Part shown: piece after piece, positions 25,672-33,318 of the stretch
How positions within the stretch are numbered: position 1 is the first letter of the stretch
Layout: every line of letters begins with the position of its first letter
DNA from: JBBDYQ01 sp035553855
GTDB taxonomy: Bacteria > Actinomycetota > Thermoleophilia > Solirubrobacterales > Thermoleophilaceae
Direction: 5' to 3'
NCBI GenBank assembly: GCA_035553855.1
Contig: DATMJO010000022.1
Coordinates: 7,550-71,549, forward strand
Length of the DNA: 64,000 bases
Notes under the pieces: generated by a model
Database searches by the model: none
What the model was told of the DNA's origin: nothing
What the model saw: only the letters and a program-made list of their open reading frames with translations
Made by a program: the position numbers and the translations under genes

Positions 25672-26358
25672 GTGGCCGCCGCCGAGCACTCCCCCGCGCG
25701 CGACGCGGTCGCCCGCGCGGCGCTCGACCTGGTCGAGCCCGGGATGACCGTCGGCCTGGGCTCCGGCCGCGCGGTGTGGGCGCTCGTGGCGCTCATCGGG
25801 GAGCGTGATCCGGGGGCCGTCCGCGCCGCTGTCGCGTCCGAGCGGACGGGCGCGCTCGCGCGCGAGACGGGCATCGAGGTCGTCGCGCTGGACGGGCAGG
25901 CCGAGCTCGACCTGGCGATCGACGGCGCCGACGAGATCGACCCGGCGCTGGGGCTCCTGAAGGGTGGCGGCGGGGCGCTCCTGCGGGAGAAGATCGTGAT
26001 CTCGGCGGCGCGGCGCTTCGTGGCGATCGCCGAGGAGCGCAAGCGCGTCGAGCGCCTGGGCCGCGACTTCCGCCTTCCGGTCGAGGTCGTGCCCTTCGGC
26101 TGGCAGACGACGCGGGAGCGCGTGCTCGGCCTGGTCGAGGACGCGCTGCTGCGCGAGCGCGACGGCGAGCCATACCTCACCGACGAGGGCAACCTGATTC
26201 TCGACTGCCGCACGCATGCCGATGGAGACCTGGACGAGCTGGCCGCGGAGCTGAAGGGCACCGTCGGCGTGGTCGAGCACGGCCTCTTCCTGCACGAGGC
26301 CGACGCGGTGCTGCTCGGAGCCGACGACGGGACCGTCACCGAGCTTACGCGGGACTAG
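25672..26358 (+). CDS. rpiA: Ribose-5-phosphate isomerase A
   Basis: The 228-residue enzyme interconverts ribose-5-phosphate and ribulose-5-phosphate. Family motifs are VGLGSGRAVWALV (phosphate loop), LDLAIDGADEIDPALGLLKGGGGALLREKIV with the catalytic Asp/Glu and Lys, and GNLILDCR near the C-terminus. In the first motif the usual GSGST is GSGRA, a small departure in the phosphate-binding loop. GTG start. It is convergent with the cpaB-like gene. Confidence 0.92.
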   Translation: MAAAEHSPARDAVARAALDLVEPGMTVGLGSGRAVWALVALIGERDPGAVRAAVASERTGALARETGIEVVALDGQAELDLAIDGADEIDPALGLLKGGGGALLREKIVISAARRFVAIAEERKRVERLGRDFRLPVEVVPFGWQTTRERVLGLVEDALLRERDGEPYLTDEGNLILDCRTHADGDLDELAAELKGTVGVVEHGLFLHEADAVLLGADDGTVTELTRD

Positions 26359-26362
26359 GCGC

Positions 26363-27079
26363 TCAGAGCCCGCGCCCCTCCACCGAGAGCGCGCCGACCG
26401 GCCGGGAGTCGCCGGGCGGGCGGGCGAGCAGCCTGACCTCGCGGGCGAAGCTGCCGGCGGCGGTGAGCAGGACGGCCTGGCGCGCCGTGACCCGCAGCGT
26501 GGCCACCGAGCCTGCGGCCGAGGCGGCGGTCTCATCCGCCGCTCCGGTCTCGCGCAGGTCGAGGAGCTCCACCCGCTCGAGCGCGACGTAGGTGCGGCCG
26601 GGCGCCCCGGAGCGCCCCTCCGTCGTCACGAGCACGTCCACGCTCGCCCCCGGCTCGACGCCCGCGCCCGCGCCGGTGGCCGCGACGGGGATCTCGGCGG
26701 CGCGCTCCCCGCGCCGCAGCGCCGGCCCGCGCTCGGGCTCGGCCACGGGCGGCGCGACCGCTCCCGCGGTGAGGTAGCCGCCGCGCGGCAGGGCCGCCAC
26801 GGTGCGAAGCCCTGCTGCCTCCCCCGGGTCCGCGAGCGCGTCGGGCGGGACGAACGTGGCCGGAACCCGGCGCACCGTGAAGAGCCGATCCAGGGCTCCG
26901 GGGTCCAGATCGGTCCCGGCATGGACGTCGGCGACGGCGACGGCCACCGGGACCGGCGCGCCCACCCGTGCCTCGATCTCGCCGGCTCGCCTCGAGACAC
27001 TCGAAGCCGCCAGGCCGCCCGCTGCGACCGCGATCGCGAGCATCGCGATCGCCCGGCGGCGCCGCGGCGCGGCGCTCAA
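26363..27079 (-). CDS. cpaB: CpaB/RcpC-like Flp pilus assembly protein (SAF domain)
   Basis: The 238-residue protein has one N-terminal membrane segment (MLAIAVAAGGLAASSVSRR) and a SAF domain (VAVAVADVHAGTDLDPGALD ... VPATFVPPDALADPGEAAGL). A second beta domain (IPVAATGAGAGVEPGASVDVLVT) completes the usual CpaB layout in Tad pilus loci. A TTG start at 27077-27079, overlapping the kinase stop, is inferred because the first ATG lies 12 codons in, at the membrane segment itself. It is separated from tadABC by about 4 kb. Confidence 0.78.
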   Translation of the reverse strand: MSAAPRRRRAIAMLAIAVAAGGLAASSVSRRAGEIEARVGAPVPVAVAVADVHAGTDLDPGALDRLFTVRRVPATFVPPDALADPGEAAGLRTVAALPRGGYLTAGAVAPPVAEPERGPALRRGERAAEIPVAATGAGAGVEPGASVDVLVTTEGRSGAPGRTYVALERVELLDLRETGAADETAASAAGSVATLRVTARQAVLLTAAGSFAREVRLLARPPGDSRPVGALSVEGRGL

Positions 27080-27777
27080 CGGGCACGCGGGCGAATCTCG
27101 AGCGCCGGGCCACCCGGCAGGCGCCGAAGCCGCCCTCCCATCGCGCGCGCCGCCCCGGCCGCGATGCCCATGCCCAGCCCCCGGCCGCTCCCGGGCCTGA
27201 CGACGAAACCCCCGGGTGGGGCGACCCGCCACGGCCCGCCGCCGTCGTCGGCCACCTCGACCCGCACCGCGCCGCCGCCGCCGGCGATCCGGACTCGCAC
27301 GTCCCCCCGCCCGTGCTCCATCGAGTTGGCGAGCAGGTTGCCGAGCGCCTTGGCGGCCGGCCCGCGCGGCACCAGCACGGGCGGTCCCGTGCCGCTCGCG
27401 CCCGACCCGGCCCCGCCCGGCACCCGCGGGCACTGACCCTCGATCTCGACCCGGCGGCCGGCGTCCGGCGCGGCGAGCGCCCACGCGGCGGCGGCGTCGC
27501 GCACCGCTCGCTCGACCGGGACGGGCGCCATGGCCCCGGGCCGGCCCGCGAGGTCGTCCAGCCCTGCGCGCAGGCGGTCCACCTGCCCTTCCACCGCCGC
27601 GGCGAGCGCGGCCCCGCCCGGGCGCCGCGCGGCGGACGCCGAGGCGAGCGCGAGCGCGGCGGAGGCGCCCCGAAGCTCGTGACCCGCGCGGGCCACGCGA
27701 CCGAGCACGATCCGCAGCCGGACGGCGGTTCCGATCGCGCACAGCCAGCCGGCCGCGGCCACCAGCGCAAGGCTCAT
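27076..27777 (-). CDS. Sensor histidine kinase, short, single membrane segment
   Basis: The 233-residue kinase has an N-terminal hydrophobic segment (LALVAAAGWLCAIGTAVRL), an H-box (VARAGHELRGASAAL), a dimerisation helix, an N-box (AKALGNLLANSMEHG), a G1 box (VADDGGGPW) and a G2-like GRGLGMGIAAGAARAMGG. There is no extracytoplasmic sensing domain, so the signal is unknown or comes from a partner. It is encoded between the response regulator and the CpaB-like protein with 4-base overlaps on both sides, which suggests control of pilus assembly. Confidence 0.85.
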   Translation of the reverse strand: MSLALVAAAGWLCAIGTAVRLRIVLGRVARAGHELRGASAALALASASAARRPGGAALAAAVEGQVDRLRAGLDDLAGRPGAMAPVPVERAVRDAAAAWALAAPDAGRRVEIEGQCPRVPGGAGSGASGTGPPVLVPRGPAAKALGNLLANSMEHGRGDVRVRIAGGGGAVRVEVADDGGGPWRVAPPGGFVVRPGSGRGLGMGIAAGAARAMGGRLRRLPGGPALEIRPRAR

Positions 27778-28481
27778 GCTTCCACCAGCCGGTAGCCCAC
27801 TCCCCGCACGGCGTGCACGTAGTGGCCACCGTCGCGGGCGAGCTTTCGCCGCAGGCGGCAGGCATGGGCATCGACCGTGCGGGTTCGCCCGGGCGCCAGG
27901 TAGCCCCAGACGTCACGCAGGAGCTCGGGCTTCGGGCAGACGCGGACCGGATCGACGGCGAGTGCCTGGAGCAGCGCGAACTCCTTGGCCGAGAGGTGGA
28001 CCGGCTCGCCATCGAGATCGACCCGGCGCGTCACGGGGTCGATCACGAGCGCCCCGACCCGCATGGCCGCGGCGCGTCGCACGCCGCGTGAGCGCCGCAG
28101 CACCGCCCGGACCCGGGCGAGCAGCTCCGGGTAGCTGAAGGGCTTCGCCACGTAGTCGTCGGCTCCGCGCGCCAGGCCGCGGATCCGATCGAGCTCGCCG
28201 GCGCGCCCGCTCAGCACGAGCACCGGCGTGTCGGGCGCGAAGCGCGCCCCCACCGGGTCGGCGCTCCGGATGCGGTCGAGCAGCCTCAGCCCGTCGCCGT
28301 CGGCCAGCCTGAGGTCGAGAAGGACGAGGTCCGGGCGCCTCACCTCCATCGCCCTCACGGCCTCGTCCTCGCCCGATGCGACCGCCACGCGGAAGCCGTC
28401 GGCACGCAGGTTGTCGGCGAGGAAGGAGGCCGTGGCCTCGTCGTCCTCGACCACCAGCAGGGAATCGTCTCGCTCGTCCAT
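27774..28481 (-). CDS. OmpR-family response regulator
   Basis: The 235-residue regulator has a receiver domain (LLVVEDDEATASFL acidic pair, LVLLDLRLADG phosphoacceptor Asp, VLVLSGRAG, DDYVAKPFSYPELLARV) and a winged-helix DNA-binding domain (VHLSAKEFALLQALAVDP ... GRTRTVDAHACRLRRKL). ATG 28481 starts MDERDDSLLVVEDDE; longer versions enter the divergent promoter region. It is the first gene of the regulator-kinase-CpaB operon. Confidence 0.92.
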   Translation of the reverse strand: MDERDDSLLVVEDDEATASFLADNLRADGFRVAVASGEDEAVRAMEVRRPDLVLLDLRLADGDGLRLLDRIRSADPVGARFAPDTPVLVLSGRAGELDRIRGLARGADDYVAKPFSYPELLARVRAVLRRSRGVRRAAAMRVGALVIDPVTRRVDLDGEPVHLSAKEFALLQALAVDPVRVCPKPELLRDVWGYLAPGRTRTVDAHACRLRRKLARDGGHYVHAVRGVGYRLVEA

Positions 28482-28621
28482 GCACGTGGAAGGGCGCCCG
28501 GCGCGGATCTCGCCCCCCTCCCCCTGCAATCGCCGTTGCACCGCTGGTGGGCGGAAGGAATCCCACCTAGTCTCTCGACGCCCGGGGCCTGAGGCCGAAA
28601 CGGCCCGGCCCCTCTCCACCC

Positions 28622-29083
28622 ATGGACACCAAGCGCCGCGGAAACTACGAGTCTGGATCGGACTACGTCCTCGAGTACGGGGAGCTCCGGTTCACCTTCA
28701 ACGAGCGCGACTTCACCGAGCGGGTGGAGCAGGCCGCGGCCAAGCTCGGCTTCGTCCGCGGCCCGCTCGACGACGACGAGCGCGAGGACCTCGTCAACCT
28801 GGCCGTGAACGGCGAGGTGGGCGAGCCGCACTCCGACCTCGGCCTGCACGTCAACGCGCGCTGGCGCCAGTTGTCGGGCCCCGCCGAGCGCTCGCTCGTC
28901 CACTGGCTGCGGCGGCTGGTGTTCCGCGGCGCGTGGCTCGACCAGCGGGTCAAGGAGGGCGAGCTCGAGATCGTCTTCGACGACCGCAACCACAGCTTCG
29001 GCTACGCCCAGCCCGATCGGAACTGGGAGCTGATCGAGCTCTCGCCCGAGCCGTCCTGGGCCGACGCCGCCTACATCCGCTGA
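28622..29083 (+). CDS. Conserved-looking hypothetical protein, 153 residues
   Basis: It is a soluble acidic protein with mixed helices and strands and no cysteines or signal peptide (YGELRFTFNERDFTERVEQAA ... ELEIVFDDRNHSFGYAQPDRNWELIEL). I do not recognise a family. It stands alone, divergent from the response regulator, and ends in front of a strong bidirectional hairpin. Codon use fits the surrounding genome, so it is likely a real native gene. Confidence 0.7.
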   Translation: MDTKRRGNYESGSDYVLEYGELRFTFNERDFTERVEQAAAKLGFVRGPLDDDEREDLVNLAVNGEVGEPHSDLGLHVNARWRQLSGPAERSLVHWLRRLVFRGAWLDQRVKEGELEIVFDDRNHSFGYAQPDRNWELIELSPEPSWADAAYIR

Positions 29084-29106
29084 CGCCCCTCCCCCTCCCC
29101 GTCAGA

Positions 29107-29150
29107 TTGCGGAGCCTTCTACCGGCCAGGGCCGGTAAAAAGCTCCGCAA
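29107..29150. terminator. Nested bidirectional stem-loop
   Basis: An outer stem TTGCGGAGC/GCTCCGCAA (29107-29115 and 29142-29150) encloses an inner stem ACCGGCC/GGCCGGT (29121-29136) with AAAAA on one side. It lies between the convergent 153-residue gene and the rho-like gene and fits a shared terminator. Confidence 0.65.
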
Positions 29151-29165
29151 GTTGGGACTGGGCGG

Positions 29166-30434
29166 CTAGGAGAGCAGCTCGGCGCGCATCGTCTCCGAGC
29201 CGTCGGCGACGACGCCGCCCGGCTCGAGCGCCACGCGCGTGGTGGCCACGCGCAGCAGGTCCGGCGACGCGGTGACGGCCGCGACCGTGACAGAGCCCGC
29301 GCCCTCCAGGTTCCGCGCGGCCGCGAACGCCCGCCGCGCCGCGCCGGCGGGCAGGCTGTCCATCCCGTCGATCAGGACGCAGGCGTCCCTGCCGCGCTCG
29401 GCGACGCGCTTCGCGCGCTCGATCGCCATGGCGGCCGCCTGGGCGAGGTCGTCGGGCGACTGGTCGAAGCCCGCGCCGGCGACGGCCGGGCCGCCCGAGC
29501 GCCACTCGGCGAGCTCCTCGGGGCGGACACCGGCGAGCACGACGGTGACCTCCACGTCGGCGCCGCCGAGCGACGCCGCCAGCTCGCGCAGGAGCGTGGT
29601 CGCGCCCGCGCCGGGAGGGCCGCTCACCGCGACGCGGGAGCCCTTGCCGATCGGCGTCTTCGCCATCCGGTCGGGCGCCGGCAGGCGCTCGGACGGGAAG
29701 GCGGGCGTGAGGTCGTCGAAAAGCGGCCGCTCCTCCGGCGGCTCCGCCGGAGCGCCGTTCACGGTCTCCACGCGCACGAGCGACGGGTAGCGCTCCGAGC
29801 GGCGCGGGCTGCGCACCAGCCCGGTCAGCTCGTCGCCCGCGCGCAGCTCGCAGCGGCGGATCTGCGCGGGCGAGACGTAGACGTCCTCCTTCGAATGGGC
29901 AAAGGCGTCGGCGCGCATGAAGCCGCTTCCGTTCGGCAGCACGTCGAGGATGCCCTCGCGCGTCTCCTCGGACTCCTCGTCGCGGGAATCGTCGCGATCG
30001 CCGCGTCCGCGGTCGCGATCCTCACCGCGACCGCGCTCGCGATCCTCACCGCGACCGCGCTCGCGATCCTCGTCGCGGTCGCGGTCGCGCCCACGGCCCC
30101 GGCCGCCGCGCCCTCTGCCACCGCGGCCGCGCGCGCCGGACTCGCGGCCCTCGCCGCGGCCGCGGCCGCGGTCGCGCCGGCCCTCGCCGTCGCCCTCGTC
30201 CTTGTCGGACTCGCCGTCCATCTCGTTCGCGGTCTCGTAGCCGGCGGGCTCCTCCCCGGCCGAGCCGAGCCCGGCGACGGGCGTTTCCGGCTCGCCGCCC
30301 TGGCCCTGGGCGATCGCGTCGATCAGGGCCTCGCGGCGCATGCCGCGGAAGCCCTCGATGCCCAGCTCGGTGGCAAGGGCGTGGAGGTCTGCAAGGGGGC
30401 TCTGCTCGAGCTCGTGGCGTGCAAGGACGGACAC
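29166..30434 (-). CDS. Degenerate Rho-like protein (Rho N-terminus, RNA-binding domain, decayed ATPase)
   Basis: The 422-residue protein starts like transcription terminator Rho (SPLADLHALATELGIEGFRGMRREALI). It then has a roughly 75-residue Arg/Gly/Asp tract and a Rho cold-shock-like RNA-binding domain (EGILDVLPNGSGFMRADAF ... DVYVSPAQIRRCELRAGDEL). The ATPase is abnormal: the P-loop reads GPPGAGATTLL where Rho has a Lys before Thr, the usual DERPEE is AGVRPEE, LLDSITRL is LIDGMDSL, and the protein ends soon after FAAARNLEGAGSVTV, lacking the canonical C-terminal helicase loops. GTG 30434 follows GGAGAG by eight bases. It is probably an RNA-binding paralogue without helicase activity; canonical Rho should be encoded elsewhere. 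Confidence 0.75.
   Translation of the reverse strand: MSVLARHELEQSPLADLHALATELGIEGFRGMRREALIDAIAQGQGGEPETPVAGLGSAGEEPAGYETANEMDGESDKDEGDGEGRRDRGRGRGEGRESGARGRGGRGRGGRGRGRDRDRDEDRERGRGEDRERGRGEDRDRGRGDRDDSRDEESEETREGILDVLPNGSGFMRADAFAHSKEDVYVSPAQIRRCELRAGDELTGLVRSPRRSERYPSLVRVETVNGAPAEPPEERPLFDDLTPAFPSERLPAPDRMAKTPIGKGSRVAVSGPPGAGATTLLRELAASLGGADVEVTVVLAGVRPEELAEWRSGGPAVAGAGFDQSPDDLAQAAAMAIERAKRVAERGRDACVLIDGMDSLPAGAARRAFAAARNLEGAGSVTVAAVTASPDLLRVATTRVALEPGGVVADGSETMRAELLS
30015..30070. repeat. 24-bp tandem repeat in the rho-like gene
   Basis: The unit GCGATCCTCACCGCGACCGC plus GCTC occurs at 30015-30038 and 30039-30062 and begins again at 30063. It encodes the repeated Arg/Gly/Glu/Asp peptide of the disordered tract and is likely unstable in copy number. 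Confidence 0.7.
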
Positions 30435-30499
30435 GGGGCTGTCTCTCCTGTGGGTCGCTTGTCGGAAGGCGCCTGGGTCGGCGCGAGGCGGGCGGAACC

Positions 30500-31195
30500 C
30501 TACCGGGCGCCCGCCGGCTCCCCGCTCACGAGGCCCTGCAGCCAATCGGCGAACTCGGGCCGCGAGCGCCAGTCCGCGGTGAAGCGCTCGATGCCCGCGG
30601 TGGTGAGCGGATGGTCGAGCATCGCGCGCAGCACCTTCGAGGGCGCTGTCGCCACGGGGCAGCCGAGCCGGGCGGCGAGGACGACATGGCCGGGATGCCG
30701 CAGCGACGCCGCGAGCACCTGCGCCTGGGTGCCGCCCGGCGCGAGCGCCTCGACGATCTCCCGCACCACCGCGCCGGAGTCGACCGAGATGTCGTCGAGG
30801 CGGCCCATGAAGCACGAGACGTACGTCGCGCCCGCCTCGGCGGCGAGCAGCGCCTGGTTCGCGGAGAAGACGAGCGTCACGTTCACGCGGATGCCGTCGT
30901 CCGCGAACGCGCGCGTGGCCTCGAGGCCCGCGGCACAGAACGGGACCTTCACCACGACGTGCTCGTGGAGGCGCGCGAGCGCCCTGCCCTCCGCGATCAT
31001 CCCGGCCGCGTCGTCCGCGACGACCTCGGCGGAGACCGGGCCGTCCACCAGGTCGCAGATGCGCTGGATGATCTCGCCCGGGTCGCCGTCCTCCTTCGCG
31101 AGCAGCGACGGATTGGTGGTCGCTCCCGCGAGGACGCCCCAGGCGGCGATCTCCTCGACCTCCGCGACGGATCCCGTGTCGATGAAAAGCCTCAT
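30500..31195 (-). CDS. tal: Transaldolase-family aldolase (FSA/TalC type)
   Basis: The 231-residue (beta/alpha)8 protein has MRLFIDTGSVAEVEEIAAWG, VLAGATTNPSLLAKE, the Schiff-base Lys in VVVKVPFCAAG, and FSANQALLAAEAGATYVSCFMGR. The small size places it with fructose-6-phosphate aldolase/microbial transaldolases; which activity it has cannot be read from the sequence. The ATG overlaps the 2-phosphoglycerate kinase stop (ATGA), which links it to the cDPG genes. Confidence 0.9.
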   Translation of the reverse strand: MRLFIDTGSVAEVEEIAAWGVLAGATTNPSLLAKEDGDPGEIIQRICDLVDGPVSAEVVADDAAGMIAEGRALARLHEHVVVKVPFCAAGLEATRAFADDGIRVNVTLVFSANQALLAAEAGATYVSCFMGRLDDISVDSGAVVREIVEALAPGGTQAQVLAASLRHPGHVVLAARLGCPVATAPSKVLRAMLDHPLTTAGIERFTADWRSRPEFADWLQGLVSGEPAGAR

Positions 31196-32091
31196 GCGGT
31201 CTCTCCTCCTTGTGACGCGCGACCGGCGGCCTTCAGCACGAGCCCCATCACGTCGGACAGCGCGGCGTCGAGATGTTCGTTGTCTATGACCGCTACCCCC
31301 GCCTCGGCTCCCTTACCCGACAGGTATGACTGGAGTTTGCGGATCTGCTCGAAGCGGCCGAGGTAGCGCTCGGCGGGCCGCAGCGGCCCGCGCATCGAGA
31401 AGTGGCCGCGGTGGAGTTCCTCGTCCTCGACGGTCAGCACCGCCTCGATCAGCACGATCCGGTTCCGCAGCTCGGGCTCGATCATCCCGGGGATCAGGTG
31501 CACGCCCTCGACGATCATCGGGGTTCTCTCCCTGGCCGCCCGCTGGACGATCGCCTGGACCCCGGTGCCGACGCTGCGCGCCTGCGACAGGAAACCCACG
31601 AGGTCGGTGTCCCCGCCGGGACCCTGGTCCACCGCCTTGCCCGCGTCGTACGCCGAGTAATGGACGGCGGGCATGAACTCATGCGAGAAGAATGCCCTGA
31701 GCACCTGTCGGATCACGTCCGTCGCGATCATGCGGTTGATCCCCATGCGCGAGGCGAGCATCGTCGCGAGCGTGGACTTCCCGACCCCCGTCGTGCCGCC
31801 GAGCATCACGATCAGCGGGCGGTCGAGGCGCTCGAGCGCGCGCCAGTCGCTGAAGCGCCCGCGGGCGTCGTCGCCGTCGGCCTCGCCGAGCACCTCCTCG
31901 ACGATGTCGTAGAGCTCCTCGCGGTCGATCTGGGGCAGCCCCCGTGCCTCGAGCCGCGCCTCGATCGTGCGCGCCAGCTCGAACGCGTGCGGGGGCGTCA
32001 CGCCGGTCGCCGTGAGCGACTGCGCCATGACCCCCTTCGAGTACGGGAGCCCGTGCTCCTGCTCCATCACGATGACCTCGGCAGGCGTCAT
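31192..32091 (-). CDS. pgk2: 2-phosphoglycerate kinase (cDPG pathway)
   Basis: The 299-residue protein has an N-terminal ATP-cone-like region (EHGLPYSKGVMAQSLTATGV) and a P-loop kinase domain (VMLGGTTGVGKSTLATMLASR, about residue 95). MIATDVIRQVLRAFFS and IVEGVHLIPGMI follow. Size and layout match archaeal 2-phosphoglycerate kinase, which makes 2,3-diphosphoglycerate for cyclic 2,3-diphosphoglycerate. The adjacent overlapping gene encodes the cyclising enzyme, which strongly supports this function. The start ATG 32091 overlaps the cDPG synthetase stop. Confidence 0.85.
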   Translation of the reverse strand: MTPAEVIVMEQEHGLPYSKGVMAQSLTATGVTPPHAFELARTIEARLEARGLPQIDREELYDIVEEVLGEADGDDARGRFSDWRALERLDRPLIVMLGGTTGVGKSTLATMLASRMGINRMIATDVIRQVLRAFFSHEFMPAVHYSAYDAGKAVDQGPGGDTDLVGFLSQARSVGTGVQAIVQRAARERTPMIVEGVHLIPGMIEPELRNRIVLIEAVLTVEDEELHRGHFSMRGPLRPAERYLGRFEQIRKLQSYLSGKGAEAGVAVIDNEHLDAALSDVMGLVLKAAGRASQGGETA

Positions 32092-33302
32092 GCCTCGTAC
32101 AGCTTGACGAGCATCGCGTCGAGATCGCAACCGACCCCGACCGGGCGGTTCCGGACGAACACGACCCGCGCGCCCTCGCGCCGGGCGCGGGCGGCGACGG
32201 TGTCGATGCCCGCGGCCTTGATCTCGGTGAGCCACACGTCGCAGCGCTCCGTAACCGCGCGGTCGATGTCGCCCGCCAGCTCCGCGCGCCGGGCGAGCGC
32301 GCTCGAGGCGACGACCGGGTCCGCGCCCTCGCACGCCGGGGCGCCCGTCGTGAAGAGCGCCACGCGGGCATCCGCGGGCACCGTCTCGGCGGGCTCGGGG
32401 CGAAGGGTGAACCGCGCCACCTCCCCCTTCGCGGCCTCTGCCAGTCCCGGGATCTCGTCGCGCGCCAGCACGAGGTCGGCGCGGAGCAGCCGGTAGGGGC
32501 CGAGCGCCCCGAGCGCGGCCTCCGGGTCGCCCGCGATGCAGACCGTGCGGTCGGCCTCCACCGGTGGGATGCAGCCGCCCGACCCCTCGAGGATGATCGC
32601 GCCCGTGTCGAGCCCGGCGGCGAGCCGCGCCCCCTCGACCACGTTCGACTCCCGCGGCTCGCCTGCGAGCCCGCCGCCCACGCGGCGGCACCCCACCGCC
32701 GGGACCCCGGCGAGCGCGGCGTCCTCGAGGTAGTCCGAGGCGGCGTGGCGGCCGTCGTCCGCGATGGCCAGCAGGTCGGACAGCGCGGTCTCGGGACCGG
32801 CCAGCACGGGCTCGGCGGGCCCGCCGCGGCCCATCGAGACGATCACCGGCCGCGCCCCGCGCTCGCGCAGGAGGGCCGCCCAGTGCCCGGCGACCGCCGT
32901 CTTGCCCGTCCGCTTGCCTGTCGCGATCACGGCGAGCTTGCGCGCCGTGGTGTCTAGCGGCGCGTAGCGGGGCGGTTCGAGCCGCATGCCGGGCGCCTCA
33001 TACGCCAGCCCGAGATGGAGGGCGAGCGAGGCGATGCGCAGCTTCGCCGCGGCCGGGTGCAGCGGCTCGTCGGCCAGGTCCACGACCGCGTCGGCGTCCG
33101 CCGCCAGGCCCGGCAGGAGCTCCCATGGATCGCCCACGGCGAGCGGGCGGCCGTAGTGCGGGACGGGATCCTCGAGCACGCCGGCCCGCACCTTCTCCTC
33201 GCCTCCGAGGAACACGACCGCGACCGGGTCGAGCGAGTCGAGCGCGTCCCGGACGGCCGCCGGATGGTGCTCGCCGTCGATCAGGGCGATCGCGCGCGTC
33301 AC
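32088..33302 (-). CDS. cpgS: Cyclic 2,3-diphosphoglycerate synthetase
   Basis: The 404-residue protein has an N-terminal domain (ALIDGEHHPAAVRDAL ... VVFLGGEEKV) and a central nucleotide-binding domain with VIATGKRTGKTAVAGHWA, the P-loop characteristic of archaeal cDPG synthetase. ILEGSGGCIPPVEAD lies in the C-terminal half. The enzyme forms the intramolecular phosphoanhydride of 2,3-diphosphoglycerate using ATP. The product is a thermoprotectant and phosphate store in some methanogens. GTG start at 33302, 16 bases after the phosphoesterase stop. Bacterial function is inferred from family and neighbour. Confidence 0.85.
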   Translation of the reverse strand: MTRAIALIDGEHHPAAVRDALDSLDPVAVVFLGGEEKVRAGVLEDPVPHYGRPLAVGDPWELLPGLAADADAVVDLADEPLHPAAAKLRIASLALHLGLAYEAPGMRLEPPRYAPLDTTARKLAVIATGKRTGKTAVAGHWAALLRERGARPVIVSMGRGGPAEPVLAGPETALSDLLAIADDGRHAASDYLEDAALAGVPAVGCRRVGGGLAGEPRESNVVEGARLAAGLDTGAIILEGSGGCIPPVEADRTVCIAGDPEAALGALGPYRLLRADLVLARDEIPGLAEAAKGEVARFTLRPEPAETVPADARVALFTTGAPACEGADPVVASSALARRAELAGDIDRAVTERCDVWLTEIKAAGIDTVAARARREGARVVFVRNRPVGVGCDLDAMLVKLYEA

Positions 33303-33318
33303 GACCCGGGCCTGGCCC

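Noticed and set aside
29166..30434. Rho-like gene as a simple pseudogene
   Set aside because: The frame is fully open, has a good ribosome site and keeps conserved N-terminal and RNA-binding domains; loss is confined to the ATPase, which suggests specialisation.
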